From: Novosphingobium ginsenosidimutans | GTDB taxonomy: Bacteria; Pseudomonadota; Alphaproteobacteria; Sphingomonadales; Sphingomonadaceae | Assembly: GCF_007954425.1 (NCBI RefSeq) | Contig: NZ_CP042345.1 | Location: 2,168,001-2,232,000 of the forward strand | Direction: 5' to 3' | Length of the DNA: 64,000 nt | Shown: in pieces, positions 26,521-35,253 of the stretch | Position numbering within the stretch: position 1 is the first letter of the stretch | Layout: every line of letters begins with the position of its first letter | Translations under genes and position numbers: made by a program | The notes under the pieces: model-generated | The model's database searches: none | The model's input: the letters and a program-made list of their open reading frames with translations, nothing else | What the model was told of the DNA's origin: nothing

Positions 26521-27441
26521 TCAGTGTCCGGCCGTGGGCGCGGGCTTCTTGCCGCCTTCCTTCTCGGCGATCCACTTCTTGAACACGGTCCAGGTGGTCT
26601 CGTTGGGCCGCTGGTCATCAAGCGGCGGCGGCGAGGTGTAGGTGGGATAGTTCAGCGCGATCTCGTCCTTCAGCACCTTGGGCAGCTCATCGAAGCTCTT
26701 CAGCTTGTTGCCCATGGCGTTGACCACCATCTGGCCCTGGCGGCCGCGCATCTTCATCCATGGCATCCAGTCGGAAATGCGGACCCAGGAGACGATCGGA
26801 TAGGCGGTGGGGTTCTTGGTGTTGAGCATCTCCTCCGCGTCATAGGCGAAGTCGAAGATCTCCATCGCGTGGTACTTGCCGCCGATATAGTCCTGATAAT
26901 CGCCGCCCAGCACGTTGTGATAGAACAGCGGCGCTTCGAACGGGGCGAAGATCCAGCGGCCCTCGCGCCGGCCGGTGAACTTGTAGGGCGCGCCATCGGG
27001 GCCATAGGCAAATTGCGGGCGCTGGTTCACCGGATCGTTGGCGATGTGCATCACGTCGACCACTTCATTGGTCCACGGATTGGTCCACTTGCGCACCACT
27101 TCGCCGGTCTTGGGATCGAGATAGAGCATGATCTCGCGGCTGATCAGGCGCCAGCCCTTGCCGCGCTTGGGATCGTCTACGGTCACACAGGTGCGGATGT
27201 TCATCCCTTCGCCCTTGAACAGCAGGCGGTCAGGCTCACCGGCGACGCGCGAATAAAACTTGCCGGACCAGTGATAGACCGCCGGTTTGCCATCCGCCTC
27301 GCCGCACTGGGCGCGCTTGGCCACTTCCAACGCGTCTTCGGGCTTGTCGAGATCCAGCATCCGGGCCTTGCCCGCTGCCAGGGCCGGGCTGGCCGTTATC
27401 GCCAGCGCTGCTGCCGTCATCATCCACTTGATTGCCCGCAT
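26521..27441 (-). CDS. exported DUF1838-like protein, copy 1
   Basis: 306 residues with a Sec-type signal peptide (MRAIKWMMTAAALAITASPALA). Core: WRLISREIMLYLDPKTGEVVRKWTNPWTNEVVDVMHIANDPVNQRP and SWVRISDWMPWMKMRGRQGQMVVNAMGNKLKSFDELP. The protein at 41122-42177 shares L.REV.YY.D..SGEI...WTNPY.NEVV.V..IANDP.N. I assign both to DUF1838 from memory, not from a search. It is first in an operon with DUF3598-like and membrane genes, 37 bp from the exact palindrome at 27479-27490. It probably acts in the periplasm on, or binds, the imported compound. Confidence 0.7.
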   Translation of the reverse strand: MRAIKWMMTAAALAITASPALAAGKARMLDLDKPEDALEVAKRAQCGEADGKPAVYHWSGKFYSRVAGEPDRLLFKGEGMNIRTCVTVDDPKRGKGWRLISREIMLYLDPKTGEVVRKWTNPWTNEVVDVMHIANDPVNQRPQFAYGPDGAPYKFTGRREGRWIFAPFEAPLFYHNVLGGDYQDYIGGKYHAMEIFDFAYDAEEMLNTKNPTAYPIVSWVRISDWMPWMKMRGRQGQMVVNAMGNKLKSFDELPKVLKDEIALNYPTYTSPPPLDDQRPNETTWTVFKKWIAEKEGGKKPAPTAGH

Positions 27442-27478
27442 GATCCGCTCCTTATCGGTTATGGTGCGGAGCATAGAT

Positions 27479-27490
27479 TTGTCCGGACAA
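27479..27490. promoter_or_regulatory. palindromic operator TTGTCCGGACAA, site 7 (exact)
   Basis: Exact copy in the 69-bp gap between the 3' end of the E1/transketolase gene and the DUF1838 start at 27441. Its position shows that the DUF1838-DUF3598-membrane genes form their own transcription unit and are not only read through from the ALDH operon. Extended symmetry: GTTGTCCGGACAAA on the minus strand. Confidence 0.75.
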
Positions 27491-27510
27491 CTTTCAAGCG
27501 GAGAATTGGT

Positions 27511-29844
27511 TCAGGGCAAAAGCAGTTCCGCCATCGCCTCGACCACCGCATCGGCGTCGAGCCGATAGGTCCGGTAGAGGTCGGGCAGGTCGCCAGTCTG
27601 GCCGAAGCGGTCGATGCCGAGCGGACTGATCCGCTGCCCGCGCACGCCGCCGAGCCATGATAGCGCTGCGGGGGAGCCATCTAGCAGTGTCACGATCCCC
27701 GCATCGGGCGCCAGGGGGGCGAGCAGCGTTTCGACATGGCTCCGCTCGCGCCTGCCGCCCCGCCACCGCGCAGCGCGCGCCGCCGACCAGCCCCGATGAA
27801 GCAGGTCGGGGGAAGTGACATTCAGCAGGCCCAAGCCCGGCAGATCATCCGCCAGTTGCTCCCAGGCGGCGATGGCTTCGGGCGCGATGGCTCCTGAGAA
27901 CGCAATCGCGGCGCGCGAGCCGGGCGCGGGCGCGCGCAGCCAGTAACCGCCGGCCAGCGCGTCGGCTTCCCAGGCGGCATCGGCGCGCGGCTGCTGGTCG
28001 ATCACCCGGGTTGAGAGCCGCAGATAGGTCGAGCCGCCGTGCGGCGCCTGAATCTCGGCAAAGGCGCGGTGCATGAACAGCGCCAGTTCATCGGCAAAGG
28101 CGGGTTCATAGTGCGTCAGCCCTGGCTGGCCCATGCCGATCAGCGGCGTGTTGATCGACTGGTGTGCGCCGCCCTCCGGCCCCAGCGTCAGCCCCGACGG
28201 TGTCGCCACCAGCAGGAACCGCGCATCCTGGTAACAGGCATAGTTCAGCGCATCGAGCCCGCGCGAAATGAACGGGTCATAGACAGTCCCGATCGGCAGC
28301 AGCCGCTCACCAAACAAGGGCGCAGACAGGCCGAGCGCGGCGAGCATCAGGAACAGGTTGTTCTCGGCAATGCCCAGTTCGATATGCTGGCCGGCCTCGT
28401 GCCCGGCCCACTTCTGCGGGCTGGGGATCTTGGCACCGGCGAAGACGTCCTTCAGTTCCTGCCGCCGGAACAGCCCGCGCTGGTTCACGAAGGCGCCAAG
28501 GTTGGTCGAAACGGTCACGTCGGGCGAAGTGGTGACGATCCGGTCCGCCAGCGGATGGCCCGACTTGGCCAGATCAAGCAGGATCCGGCCAAAGGCGGCC
28601 TGGGTCGACTGCTCGGCCCCTTCCGGAACCGGCAGGCAATCCGGCACGGCAATCGCCGGGGCGGTGCGGGCCGGGTGCGTCAGCTTGGTGCGGAAGGGTT
28701 CCAGGAAGGCTTTGAGCGCCGCCGCGCTATTGTCACCCATCCCAGCAAAGGGCTCCCACTCGGTTCCTTCGGCGATCCCCAGGCTGGCGCGATAGTCGGC
28801 CATCTGGGTGGGGTTCATCAATCCGGCGTGGTTGTCTTTGTGGCCCTGGAACGGCAGGCCATAGCCCTTGACCGTATAGGCGATGAACAGCGTCGGGACC
28901 TCGTCCTGGGCGCGCTCGAAGGCATCGACCAGCGTTTCGATGCAGTGTCCGCCCAGGTTGAGCATCAGCCGCGACAGCCCATCGTCATCGAAGCTGGCGA
29001 CCAGATCGAGCGCGGCCTTGTCGCCAGCCAGATCGGCATTGAGCCGCTCGCGCCAGGCGGCGCCACCCTGATAGGTGAGGGCGGCATACTCTGCATTGGG
29101 GCAATCATCGATCCACTGGTCGATCGCCCTGCCGCCGGGGCGCTTGAACGCTTCCCGTTGCAGCTTGCCGTGCTTGATCGTGATCACGCGCCAGCCGCAG
29201 GTCTCAAAGATGTCATCGAAGCGGCGGAACATGCGGTCGGCGGTCGTGCTGTCGAGCGACTGGCGGTTGTAATCGACGATCCACCAGCAATTGCGGATGT
29301 CGTGCTTGTAGCCTTCAATCAGGCACTCATAGATGTTGCCTTCGTCGAGCTCGGCATCACCCATCAGCGCGATCATCCGCCCGGCCTCACCCTCGGGCAG
29401 CTGGCCGTGGGCGATCAGGTAATCTTGGACCAGGCTGGCAAAGGCGGTGATGGCAACCCCCAGGCCGACCGAGCCGGTCGAAAAGTCCACCGGCACCTTG
29501 TCCTTGGTCCGGCTGGGATAGCTTTGTGCCCCGCCAAGGCCGCGGAAGGCCTTGAGCTGATCCAGGCTCTGGTTGCCGAGCAGGTAGTGCAGGGCATGGA
29601 GCACCGGCCCGGCGTGCGGCTTCACCGCTACCTTGTCCTGCGGGCGGAGGGCGTGGAAATAGAGCGCGGACATGATCGCGGTCATCGAGGCGCAGCTCGC
29701 CTGATGCCCGCCGACTTTCAGCCCGTCGCGGCTCTCGCGCAGGTGGTTGGCATTGTGGATGATCCAGGCCGATAGCCAGCGCAGGCGCTGGTCAATCGTC
29801 TCCAGGGTGCGGATCAGTTCGGCACGCGAATCTTTCTTGGGCAT
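27511..29844 (-). CDS. thiamine-diphosphate-dependent 2-oxoacid dehydrogenase E1/transketolase-family protein (homodimeric AceE-like)
   Basis: 777 residues, shorter than AceE (about 890). ThDP-binding region: MGDAELDEGNIYECLIEGYKHDIRNCWWIVDYNRQSLDS, which parallels the AceE GDGEMDEPE...NCNLQRLD segment. The N-terminus NANHLRESRDGLKVGGHQASCASM and KPHAGPVLHALHYLLGN are also AceE-like; the transketolase-type pyrimidine domain (IELGIAENNLFLMLAALGLS, GPEGGAHQS) follows. No E2 or E3 gene is in the window, so it may decarboxylate a 2-oxo acid using shared E2/E3, or act as a ligase or carboligase. It starts 9 bp after the ALDH gene, in the same operon. Confidence 0.8.
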   Translation of the reverse strand: MPKKDSRAELIRTLETIDQRLRWLSAWIIHNANHLRESRDGLKVGGHQASCASMTAIMSALYFHALRPQDKVAVKPHAGPVLHALHYLLGNQSLDQLKAFRGLGGAQSYPSRTKDKVPVDFSTGSVGLGVAITAFASLVQDYLIAHGQLPEGEAGRMIALMGDAELDEGNIYECLIEGYKHDIRNCWWIVDYNRQSLDSTTADRMFRRFDDIFETCGWRVITIKHGKLQREAFKRPGGRAIDQWIDDCPNAEYAALTYQGGAAWRERLNADLAGDKAALDLVASFDDDGLSRLMLNLGGHCIETLVDAFERAQDEVPTLFIAYTVKGYGLPFQGHKDNHAGLMNPTQMADYRASLGIAEGTEWEPFAGMGDNSAAALKAFLEPFRTKLTHPARTAPAIAVPDCLPVPEGAEQSTQAAFGRILLDLAKSGHPLADRIVTTSPDVTVSTNLGAFVNQRGLFRRQELKDVFAGAKIPSPQKWAGHEAGQHIELGIAENNLFLMLAALGLSAPLFGERLLPIGTVYDPFISRGLDALNYACYQDARFLLVATPSGLTLGPEGGAHQSINTPLIGMGQPGLTHYEPAFADELALFMHRAFAEIQAPHGGSTYLRLSTRVIDQQPRADAAWEADALAGGYWLRAPAPGSRAAIAFSGAIAPEAIAAWEQLADDLPGLGLLNVTSPDLLHRGWSAARAARWRGGRRERSHVETLLAPLAPDAGIVTLLDGSPAALSWLGGVRGQRISPLGIDRFGQTGDLPDLYRTYRLDADAVVEAMAELLLP

Positions 29845-29853
29845 GGGCGGCCC

Positions 29854-31284
29854 TTAGCCTGCCACGGCTTGTTCCGCATAGGCGGCAATCGGGGCAGCTT
29901 CGCCATTCTGGCGCATGATCGCCTTGACCCGGAAATAGCGATAGAGCCCGGCATTGCCCATCCGGCTGGGGCCCATGCCGGACTGCTTGAACGAGCAGTT
30001 CTCGGCATCCCAGACCCCGGCGGTCATCGAGCCGTCGTTGATCGAGATCGCCCCGGCCTCAAGCCGCTCGCCGACCTCTTCCGCTTCGGCCGGATCGCCG
30101 ATCACGGCGGCGGAGAGGCCATAGATCGTGTCGTTCGCCAGGCGGATCGCCTCCTCGACATCGTCATAGATCGTCACCGGGATGACCGGGCCGAAGGTTT
30201 CTTCGGCAATAATGGCCATGTCGGGGGTGACGTCGGTCAGGATGGTCGGGCGCAGGTACTTGCCGCCGCCCAGCGTTTCGACTTGGCCGCCATGCAGCAC
30301 CTTGGCGCCCTGGGCGACGGCGGCATCGATCTGGGCCTGGACCTTGTCGGCCTGGGGCGGGAAAATGAAGGGGCCGATGTGGCCCTTGGTAATGTCAGGA
30401 TAGTTGAATTCGACGCCCTTGGCCTGCTCGACCAGCGAGGCCAGGAAGGCATCGGCCAGGCTGCGATGGACATAGAGCCGTTCGATCGACTGGCAGGCCT
30501 GGCCATTGGCCGCGACGCTGGAGCGTAGCGCGATGCTGGCCGCCTTGACCGGATCGGCCGAGGGCAGGACGATCATCGGGTCCTTGCCGCCCAGCTCAAG
30601 ATTGGCCGGGATGAAGGCAGCAGCCGCCGCTTCGGCCACCTTGCGCCCGGTCGCCACCGAGCCGGTGAAGCAGACGTAATCGACATTGCCAACGATCGCC
30701 TTGCCGGTGTCAGCATCGCCTTCAACAATGGCCAGGACCTTGGCGAGTTCGGGTACGGCGGCAATGGTTTCCCGCAGCACCGGGATGAAGCGGGGCGTGA
30801 TTTCGCTCGGCTTGATCAGCGCCGCGCAGCCGGCCAGCAGCGCCGGGATCGCATCGATCAGCGCCAGCAGCATGGGGAAGTTCCACGGCGCGATCACGCC
30901 CAGCAGCTGGTAAGGGACGTGGCGGTTGCTGATGGTGACGCCAGGCGTGGCGCTGGGCACGTCCTTCAGGTCCAGCGCGGCGATCATGGCCGGGCCGGTG
31001 GCAGCCCAGCGGCGCAAGGTGCCGGCCACGCTGAACACCTCGACATTGGCGATGGCGACACGGCCCGTATCGACGCTGAGCTTGGCGACCAGATCACCGC
31101 CGCGCGCCTCGATCGCCTCGGCCCATTTGACCAGCACGGCCGCGCGGGCTTCGGCGCCCAGCGCCAGCCAATCAGGTTGAGCGGCGCGCAGACGGAGGGC
31201 AATCGCGGCGATCTCGTCAGCTGGTACGGCTTCGATCGCATAGTCGGTTTCGCCGGTGCGGGGATTGCGGACGGGGATGGTCAT
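29854..31284 (-). CDS. NAD(P)-dependent aldehyde dehydrogenase, copy 1
   Basis: 476 residues. Catalytic Cys in SSVAANGQACQSIERLYVHR, general-base Glu in ANLELGGKDPMIVLPSAD, cofactor motif FTGSVATGRKVAEAAA and APWNFPMLLALIDAIPALLAG. The C-terminal half contains EETFGPVIPVTIYDD. It resembles succinate-semialdehyde/betaine-aldehyde-type enzymes. The family start MTIPVRNPRTGETDYAI fits the ATG at 31284, preceded by a GGAG-type ribosome site. First gene of an operon with the E1-like gene, 45 bp downstream of site 8. Confidence 0.88.
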   Translation of the reverse strand: MTIPVRNPRTGETDYAIEAVPADEIAAIALRLRAAQPDWLALGAEARAAVLVKWAEAIEARGGDLVAKLSVDTGRVAIANVEVFSVAGTLRRWAATGPAMIAALDLKDVPSATPGVTISNRHVPYQLLGVIAPWNFPMLLALIDAIPALLAGCAALIKPSEITPRFIPVLRETIAAVPELAKVLAIVEGDADTGKAIVGNVDYVCFTGSVATGRKVAEAAAAAFIPANLELGGKDPMIVLPSADPVKAASIALRSSVAANGQACQSIERLYVHRSLADAFLASLVEQAKGVEFNYPDITKGHIGPFIFPPQADKVQAQIDAAVAQGAKVLHGGQVETLGGGKYLRPTILTDVTPDMAIIAEETFGPVIPVTIYDDVEEAIRLANDTIYGLSAAVIGDPAEAEEVGERLEAGAISINDGSMTAGVWDAENCSFKQSGMGPSRMGNAGLYRYFRVKAIMRQNGEAAPIAAYAEQAVAG

Positions 31285-31328
31285 GGGGAGGCTCCTGTTC
31301 GCGCGCACCTTTGCTGGCTCACGCAAAG

Positions 31329-31340
31329 TTGTCCAGACAA
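31329..31340. promoter_or_regulatory. palindromic operator TTGTCCAGACAA, site 8 within a 20-bp near-perfect palindrome
   Basis: The longest version: AAAGTTGTCCAGACAACTTT at 31325-31344, symmetrical except at the centre. It fills the 59-bp gap between the ICL/PEPM lyase stop (31344) and the ALDH start (31284), its outer arm touching the lyase stop codon. It gives the ALDH-E1 pair its own control. Confidence 0.75.
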
Positions 31341-31343
31341 CTT

Positions 31344-32195
31344 TTAGGGTGAAGGGGTGTCCTGTGTCAGCAGGGTGCCGAATTCGTGCAGGTCGGCGAG
31401 CTGGTCACGCAGGCTGTCGGTCGAACCGGTCTGGCGCAGCACGGCCAGATGGGCCGGCCCTTGCCGGATAAAGCCGTGCAGCAGGACCAGCGGGTGCAGG
31501 GCAATGGCATAGCCCAGGGCCTGAAGTTCGGCGGCAGTCGAGACCGGGCTGACTCCGCCCTCGACCAGATTGTGGACCAGCGGCACGGCGGGGAGGGCGG
31601 CGGTAGTGGCCTCCATCTCGGCCACCGTTTCCGGCCCTTCCAGGAAGACCAGGTCGGCCCCGGCCTCGGCATAGGCGCAGGCCCGGTCGAGCGCGGCGGC
31701 AAAGCCTTCGATCGAGCGTGCATCCGTCCGTGCGATCACCAGCATCGGCCCGCGCCGCGCATCGAGCACGGCCTTGAGCTTGTCGATGTACTCTGTCGCC
31801 GGGATCACTGCCTTGCCGGCCAGGAAGCCGCAGCGTTTGGGAAAAAGCTGGTCCTCCAGCTGGATCGCGGTCGCGCCCGCAGCTTCGAGCACGCGAGCCG
31901 TTCGGACCGCGTTATCCGCGTTGCCAAAGCCGGTATCGGCATCGACGAACAGCGGCAGCTCCGACACCTCGCGGATCAGCTGCACCGCTTGGGCGAGTTC
32001 GCTCATGGTGACCAACCCCATGTCGCGCCGCCCGTGCCGCGCCATCGACAGGGCACCGCCAGAGAGGAACGCGGCTGGAAAGCCAGCCTGCTCGACCAGC
32101 CTGATCGAGAGGCCATCCCAGACGCCGGGCAGCGACAGCACCTGCCCCCGCGCATGGCCGGGCACTGCAGCGGCAAGGGCAGAGTGGCGATCCAT
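31344..32195 (-). CDS. isocitrate-lyase/PEP-mutase-superfamily C-C lyase (2-methylisocitrate/2,3-dimethylmalate lyase type)
   Basis: 283 residues. Superfamily landmarks: LSLPGVWDGLSIRLVEQAGFPAAFLSGGALS, metal site LFVDADTGFGNADNAVRT, IQLEDQLFPKRCGFLAGK (catalytic Cys present; the usual His after Gly is Phe) and VIARTDARSIEGFAAALDRA. Relatives cleave 2-methylisocitrate or 2,3-dimethylmalate, decarboxylate oxaloacetate, or mutate phosphoenolpyruvate. Together with the LeuCD-like dehydratase it could form a dimethylmalate-type branch, as in nicotinate fermentation, where DmdAB and a dimethylmalate lyase act in succession (inference). ATG overlaps the PuuE-like stop (TGATG). Confidence 0.8.
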   Translation of the reverse strand: MDRHSALAAAVPGHARGQVLSLPGVWDGLSIRLVEQAGFPAAFLSGGALSMARHGRRDMGLVTMSELAQAVQLIREVSELPLFVDADTGFGNADNAVRTARVLEAAGATAIQLEDQLFPKRCGFLAGKAVIPATEYIDKLKAVLDARRGPMLVIARTDARSIEGFAAALDRACAYAEAGADLVFLEGPETVAEMEATTAALPAVPLVHNLVEGGVSPVSTAAELQALGYAIALHPLVLLHGFIRQGPAHLAVLRQTGSTDSLRDQLADLHEFGTLLTQDTPSP

Positions 32196-33112
32196 CAGTC
32201 TTTGAGCTGGCCGGGAATGTGGCTTTCGTGATTGGCGAGATACCAGTCAGCGATTTCCTCACGCGTTGCCCACCACACCCCGGGGAGCGATTGGGCGTGC
32301 TGGATGAACTCGCGGATCGCGCGGATCCGGTGGGCGCGACCCGACACGTGAGGGTGCAGGCCAACATTCATGATCCGCCCGGTCTTCGCGCCCTCGGCAT
32401 AGAGCACGTCCAGCTCCTCGATCAGCGCATCGCGGAACTGGTCGGTGGTGAAGTTCTTGCGGGTGATGAACGTGAAATCGTTGATCTCGTTCGAATAGGG
32501 CGTGGCGACAATCGGCCCGTGCGGCGTGCGCAGCAGATAGGGCTGATCGTCATTCATGATGTCGCAGTAGAACTTGCAACCATATTCGGCGAGGATGTCT
32601 GCAGTTTGGAGCGTCCCGCGAAGCGAAGAGGAAAGCCAGCCCTTGGCCTTGCGCCCGGTGTACTTCTCATACTGCGCCAGGGTCCGCAGCACGATCTCGC
32701 GCTCCTTGTCGGGCTGGTGGGCGAAGTTGCTCAGCAGTTCGCCCTGTTCCCAGTTGTGTGCCAGCAGTTCCCAGCCGCGCTCCAGGCAGGCATCGACCAT
32801 CGCGGCGCGGCGTTCGAAGGTGACGGCATTGGTGGTGCAGCTGGCCTTGGCGCCCAGCTCGTCCAACAGGTCATAGAGCCGCCAGATGCCAACCCGCTGG
32901 CCATATTCACGCCAGGTGTAGTTAGGAAAATCGGGCACGTTGCCAGGCAGCACATCCGGCAGGATCGCCGGCCCGCCCGCGTAATAGGGCTTGTCGGTAT
33001 CCTTGGTCAGGTCCCAGGTTTCGAGGTTGAAGGTGAGGATCAGCGCGACCCGCGCGCCGTTAGGCCATTGCAGCGGCTGGCGCTGGCTGATTGGCACGTA
33101 ATCGTATTCCAT
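32195..33112 (-). CDS. PuuE-like polysaccharide-deacetylase-fold amidohydrolase, copy 3
   Basis: 305 residues, cytoplasmic. Motifs: VALILTFNLETWD in the TFDD position, WREYGQRVGIWRLYDLLDELGAKASCTTNA, ELLAHNWEQGELLSNF, WLSSSLRGTLQTADILAEYGCKFYCD and NVGLHPHVSGRAHRIRAI. Closer to the allantoinase PuuE than copies 1 and 2 appear to be. The ATG at 33112 has GGGGAGAGG upstream. Translationally coupled to the C-C lyase, so ring or amide hydrolysis and diacid cleavage are placed on one transcript. No TTGTCCGGACAA site precedes it. Confidence 0.82.
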   Translation of the reverse strand: MEYDYVPISQRQPLQWPNGARVALILTFNLETWDLTKDTDKPYYAGGPAILPDVLPGNVPDFPNYTWREYGQRVGIWRLYDLLDELGAKASCTTNAVTFERRAAMVDACLERGWELLAHNWEQGELLSNFAHQPDKEREIVLRTLAQYEKYTGRKAKGWLSSSLRGTLQTADILAEYGCKFYCDIMNDDQPYLLRTPHGPIVATPYSNEINDFTFITRKNFTTDQFRDALIEELDVLYAEGAKTGRIMNVGLHPHVSGRAHRIRAIREFIQHAQSLPGVWWATREEIADWYLANHESHIPGQLKD

Positions 33113-33183
33113 AGGCCTCTCCCCGGGCGTGACGGGCAACCCCTTCGCGCGTCACGCCTGCCGTTTCATGCCAGCCGGGGCCG

Positions 33184-33203
33184 CTCTTCGCCAGACGGAT
33201 AGA
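33184..33203 (+). promoter_or_regulatory. second shared element, partial copy (CAGACGGATAGAA)
   Basis: Thirteen consecutive bases, CAGACGGATAGAA (33192-33204), are identical to part of the element upstream of the IclR gene (42258-42277). It lies about 83 bp before the flavin monooxygenase start at 33286, on the coding strand. Confidence 0.4.
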
Positions 33204-33285
33204 ATTGGTCTTGGTCGATCTCGCCGGGAAATGTGCGCCCATAGGGAGGGCCAAGGACGCAGTTACGCGGGAGTTGGCAGGAATT

Positions 33286-34491
33286 ATGGCAAGCGTTGAG
33301 CGATGCCAGGTTATGATCGCCGGGGCGGGCCCCGTCGGCACGGTCATGGCCACGCTGCTGGCCCGCGCCGGCATCGACGTAATCGTGCTCGAAGCCGGCG
33401 AAGACTGCGCGCAGGACATGCGCGCATCAACCTTCCACCCGCCGACGCTGGAAATGCTGGACGAGATCGGGATCACCCCGATGCTCCTGGAGCGCGGGCT
33501 GAAGGCGCCGGTTTATCACTGGCGCGATCGCCGTTCGGGCGAAGTGATCGAGTTCGACCTGACCGAGATCGGGGATCGCACCCGCTATCCCTTCCGGATC
33601 CAGTGCGAGCAGTACCACCTCAGCCGCGCGCTGGCCTCTGGGCTGGAGCAGTATCCCAACGCCTCGGTCCGCTTCGGGCACCGGCTGCTGTCGTTCGAAC
33701 AGGATGAGCAAGGCGTCGCGATCGCGGCTGAAACACCCTATTCGATTGCGCATTTCCGCGCCGACTGGCTGATCGGGGCTGACGGGGCGAACAGCCTGGT
33801 GCGCAAGTGGCTGGGGACCGAATTCGACGGGTTCACGTACCCCGAAAAGTTCCTGTGCCTCTCCACCGCGACCGAGCTGGGCGACTATCTGCCGGGCCTG
33901 GCCCATGTGAATTACGTCTCCGATCCGGACGAGTGGCTCGTGCTGTTGCGGGTGCCCAAATTGTGGCGCGTGCTGCTGCCCGCGGCTCCGGATGCAACCG
34001 ACGAGGAACTGCGTTCCGACGCGATGAAGAACGCGGTGTTTGACCGGCTGACCGGTGATGGCGCAGCGGTCGAAACCTATCACCGCACAGTCTACCGGGT
34101 GCACCAGCGGGTCGCGAAGAGCTTTTTGAGCGGCCGGGTAATGCTGGTCGGCGATGCCTGCCACCTCAACAATCCGCTCGGCGGGTTCGGGATGAATTCG
34201 GGCGTCCACGATGCCTTCAACCTGGCTGAAAAGCTGCTGCCGGCGATCAAGGCGGGCAAGCCCAATGGCAGCCTGGCGCTCTATGATCGCCAGCGCCGCA
34301 CCGTCACTCACGCCTTCACCCAGGCGCAGACCATCAAGAATATGGAGTTCATCCAGGGCGGGTCCGACCAGGCGCATGAGCGCCGGCGGCAGGAGATGCT
34401 GGCGATCAAGCAGGATGATGAGCAGCGCCGCGCCTATCTTCTTCGGCAAGCGATGTTTGAAAGCCTCGAGCAGGCTGCGGCCATCCAGTAG
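33286..34491 (+). CDS. FAD-dependent class A monooxygenase (MhpA/PobA-like hydroxylase), copy 2
   Basis: 401 residues. N-terminal FAD motif VMIAGAGPVGTVMATLLARAGIDVIVLEA, RASTFHPPTLEMLDEIG (typical of phenol/3-hydroxyphenylpropionate hydroxylase-like enzymes), WLIGADGANSLVRKWLG and RVMLVGDACHLNNPLGGFGMNSGVHDAFNLAEKL. A helical tail with charged residues ends the protein. Start at 33286 has AGGA 5 nt upstream. Followed 13 bp later by the racemase-like gene and then the b561-cytochrome c gene, a three-gene operon. Confidence 0.85.
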   Translation: MASVERCQVMIAGAGPVGTVMATLLARAGIDVIVLEAGEDCAQDMRASTFHPPTLEMLDEIGITPMLLERGLKAPVYHWRDRRSGEVIEFDLTEIGDRTRYPFRIQCEQYHLSRALASGLEQYPNASVRFGHRLLSFEQDEQGVAIAAETPYSIAHFRADWLIGADGANSLVRKWLGTEFDGFTYPEKFLCLSTATELGDYLPGLAHVNYVSDPDEWLVLLRVPKLWRVLLPAAPDATDEELRSDAMKNAVFDRLTGDGAAVETYHRTVYRVHQRVAKSFLSGRVMLVGDACHLNNPLGGFGMNSGVHDAFNLAEKLLPAIKAGKPNGSLALYDRQRRTVTHAFTQAQTIKNMEFIQGGSDQAHERRRQEMLAIKQDDEQRRAYLLRQAMFESLEQAAAIQ

Positions 34492-34504
34492 GAAAGCAGA
34501 CGCT

Positions 34505-35251
34505 ATGACCGATGTTCAAGGCTATCGCGCGGTTCTGGGCGTGATCGGTCCGTCGACTAACACCGTGGTCCAGCCCGACATGGAGCGGATGCGTCCAGTG
34601 GGCGTGACTAACCATTACCGCGGGATCTTCGTGACTGATCCGGTCGCGCTTTCGAACGAGGATTTCCTGGCGGGCACTACCGCCATTTCCGACAACACCA
34701 TGACCGCGGTGCGCGAGGCGATGACCTGCAAGCCCGATTACCTGGTGCTCGGGATGTCGGCGATCACCTTTTACGGCGGCATTGCCGGCGGCGCGAAGTT
34801 CAAGGCCGAGGTCGAAGCCCTGGCCGGCGTGGGGGCCTCAACCGGGTCGGAGGCCACCATCGCCGCGCTTAACGCTTTCGGGGGGATAAAGCGCGTCAGC
34901 TTCGTCTCACCCTACTACCCCGTCGCCAATGCCGAGGTGCGCCGTTACCTCGAGGAAAGTGGATTCGAGACGGTCCGCGACGTGCCGCTGGAATGCAAGT
35001 GCTGGACTGACATCGCCAAGGTCTCGCCCGAGCGGCTGAGCGAAGTGATCGCCTATCTTGATGGACCGGAAGTCGACGCGATCATCCAGGTGGGCACCAA
35101 CCTGTCGATGGTGCAGCTGGCGGCTGATAAGGAGCGCGAACTGGGCAAGCCAGTGATTGCCATCAACACCGCGACCTATTGGCATGCCTTGCGGGCGATC
35201 GGGATCACGGACAAGATCAGCGGCGCGGGCCGCCTGCTTGAGGAACATTGA
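34505..35251 (+). CDS. Asp/Glu racemase-superfamily protein (maleate isomerase/arylmalonate decarboxylase-like) lacking both catalytic Cys
   Basis: 248 residues. The superfamily start YRAVLGVIGPSTNTVVQPDMERM and the later VGASTGSEATIAALNAFGGIKRVSFVSPY match maleate cis-trans isomerases and arylmalonate decarboxylases. The first catalytic position, usually Cys, falls at Ser85 in LGMSAITFYGG. The second falls at Gly197 in IIQVGTNLSMV, where active relatives have a Cys before T-N. The three cysteines that exist (74, 164, 166) are elsewhere. It may be a decarboxylase, lyase or isomerase with different chemistry, or inactive. It sits between a flavin monooxygenase and an electron-transfer protein. 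Confidence 0.72.
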   Translation: MTDVQGYRAVLGVIGPSTNTVVQPDMERMRPVGVTNHYRGIFVTDPVALSNEDFLAGTTAISDNTMTAVREAMTCKPDYLVLGMSAITFYGGIAGGAKFKAEVEALAGVGASTGSEATIAALNAFGGIKRVSFVSPYYPVANAEVRRYLEESGFETVRDVPLECKCWTDIAKVSPERLSEVIAYLDGPEVDAIIQVGTNLSMVQLAADKERELGKPVIAINTATYWHALRAIGITDKISGAGRLLEEH

Positions 35252-35253
35252 AA

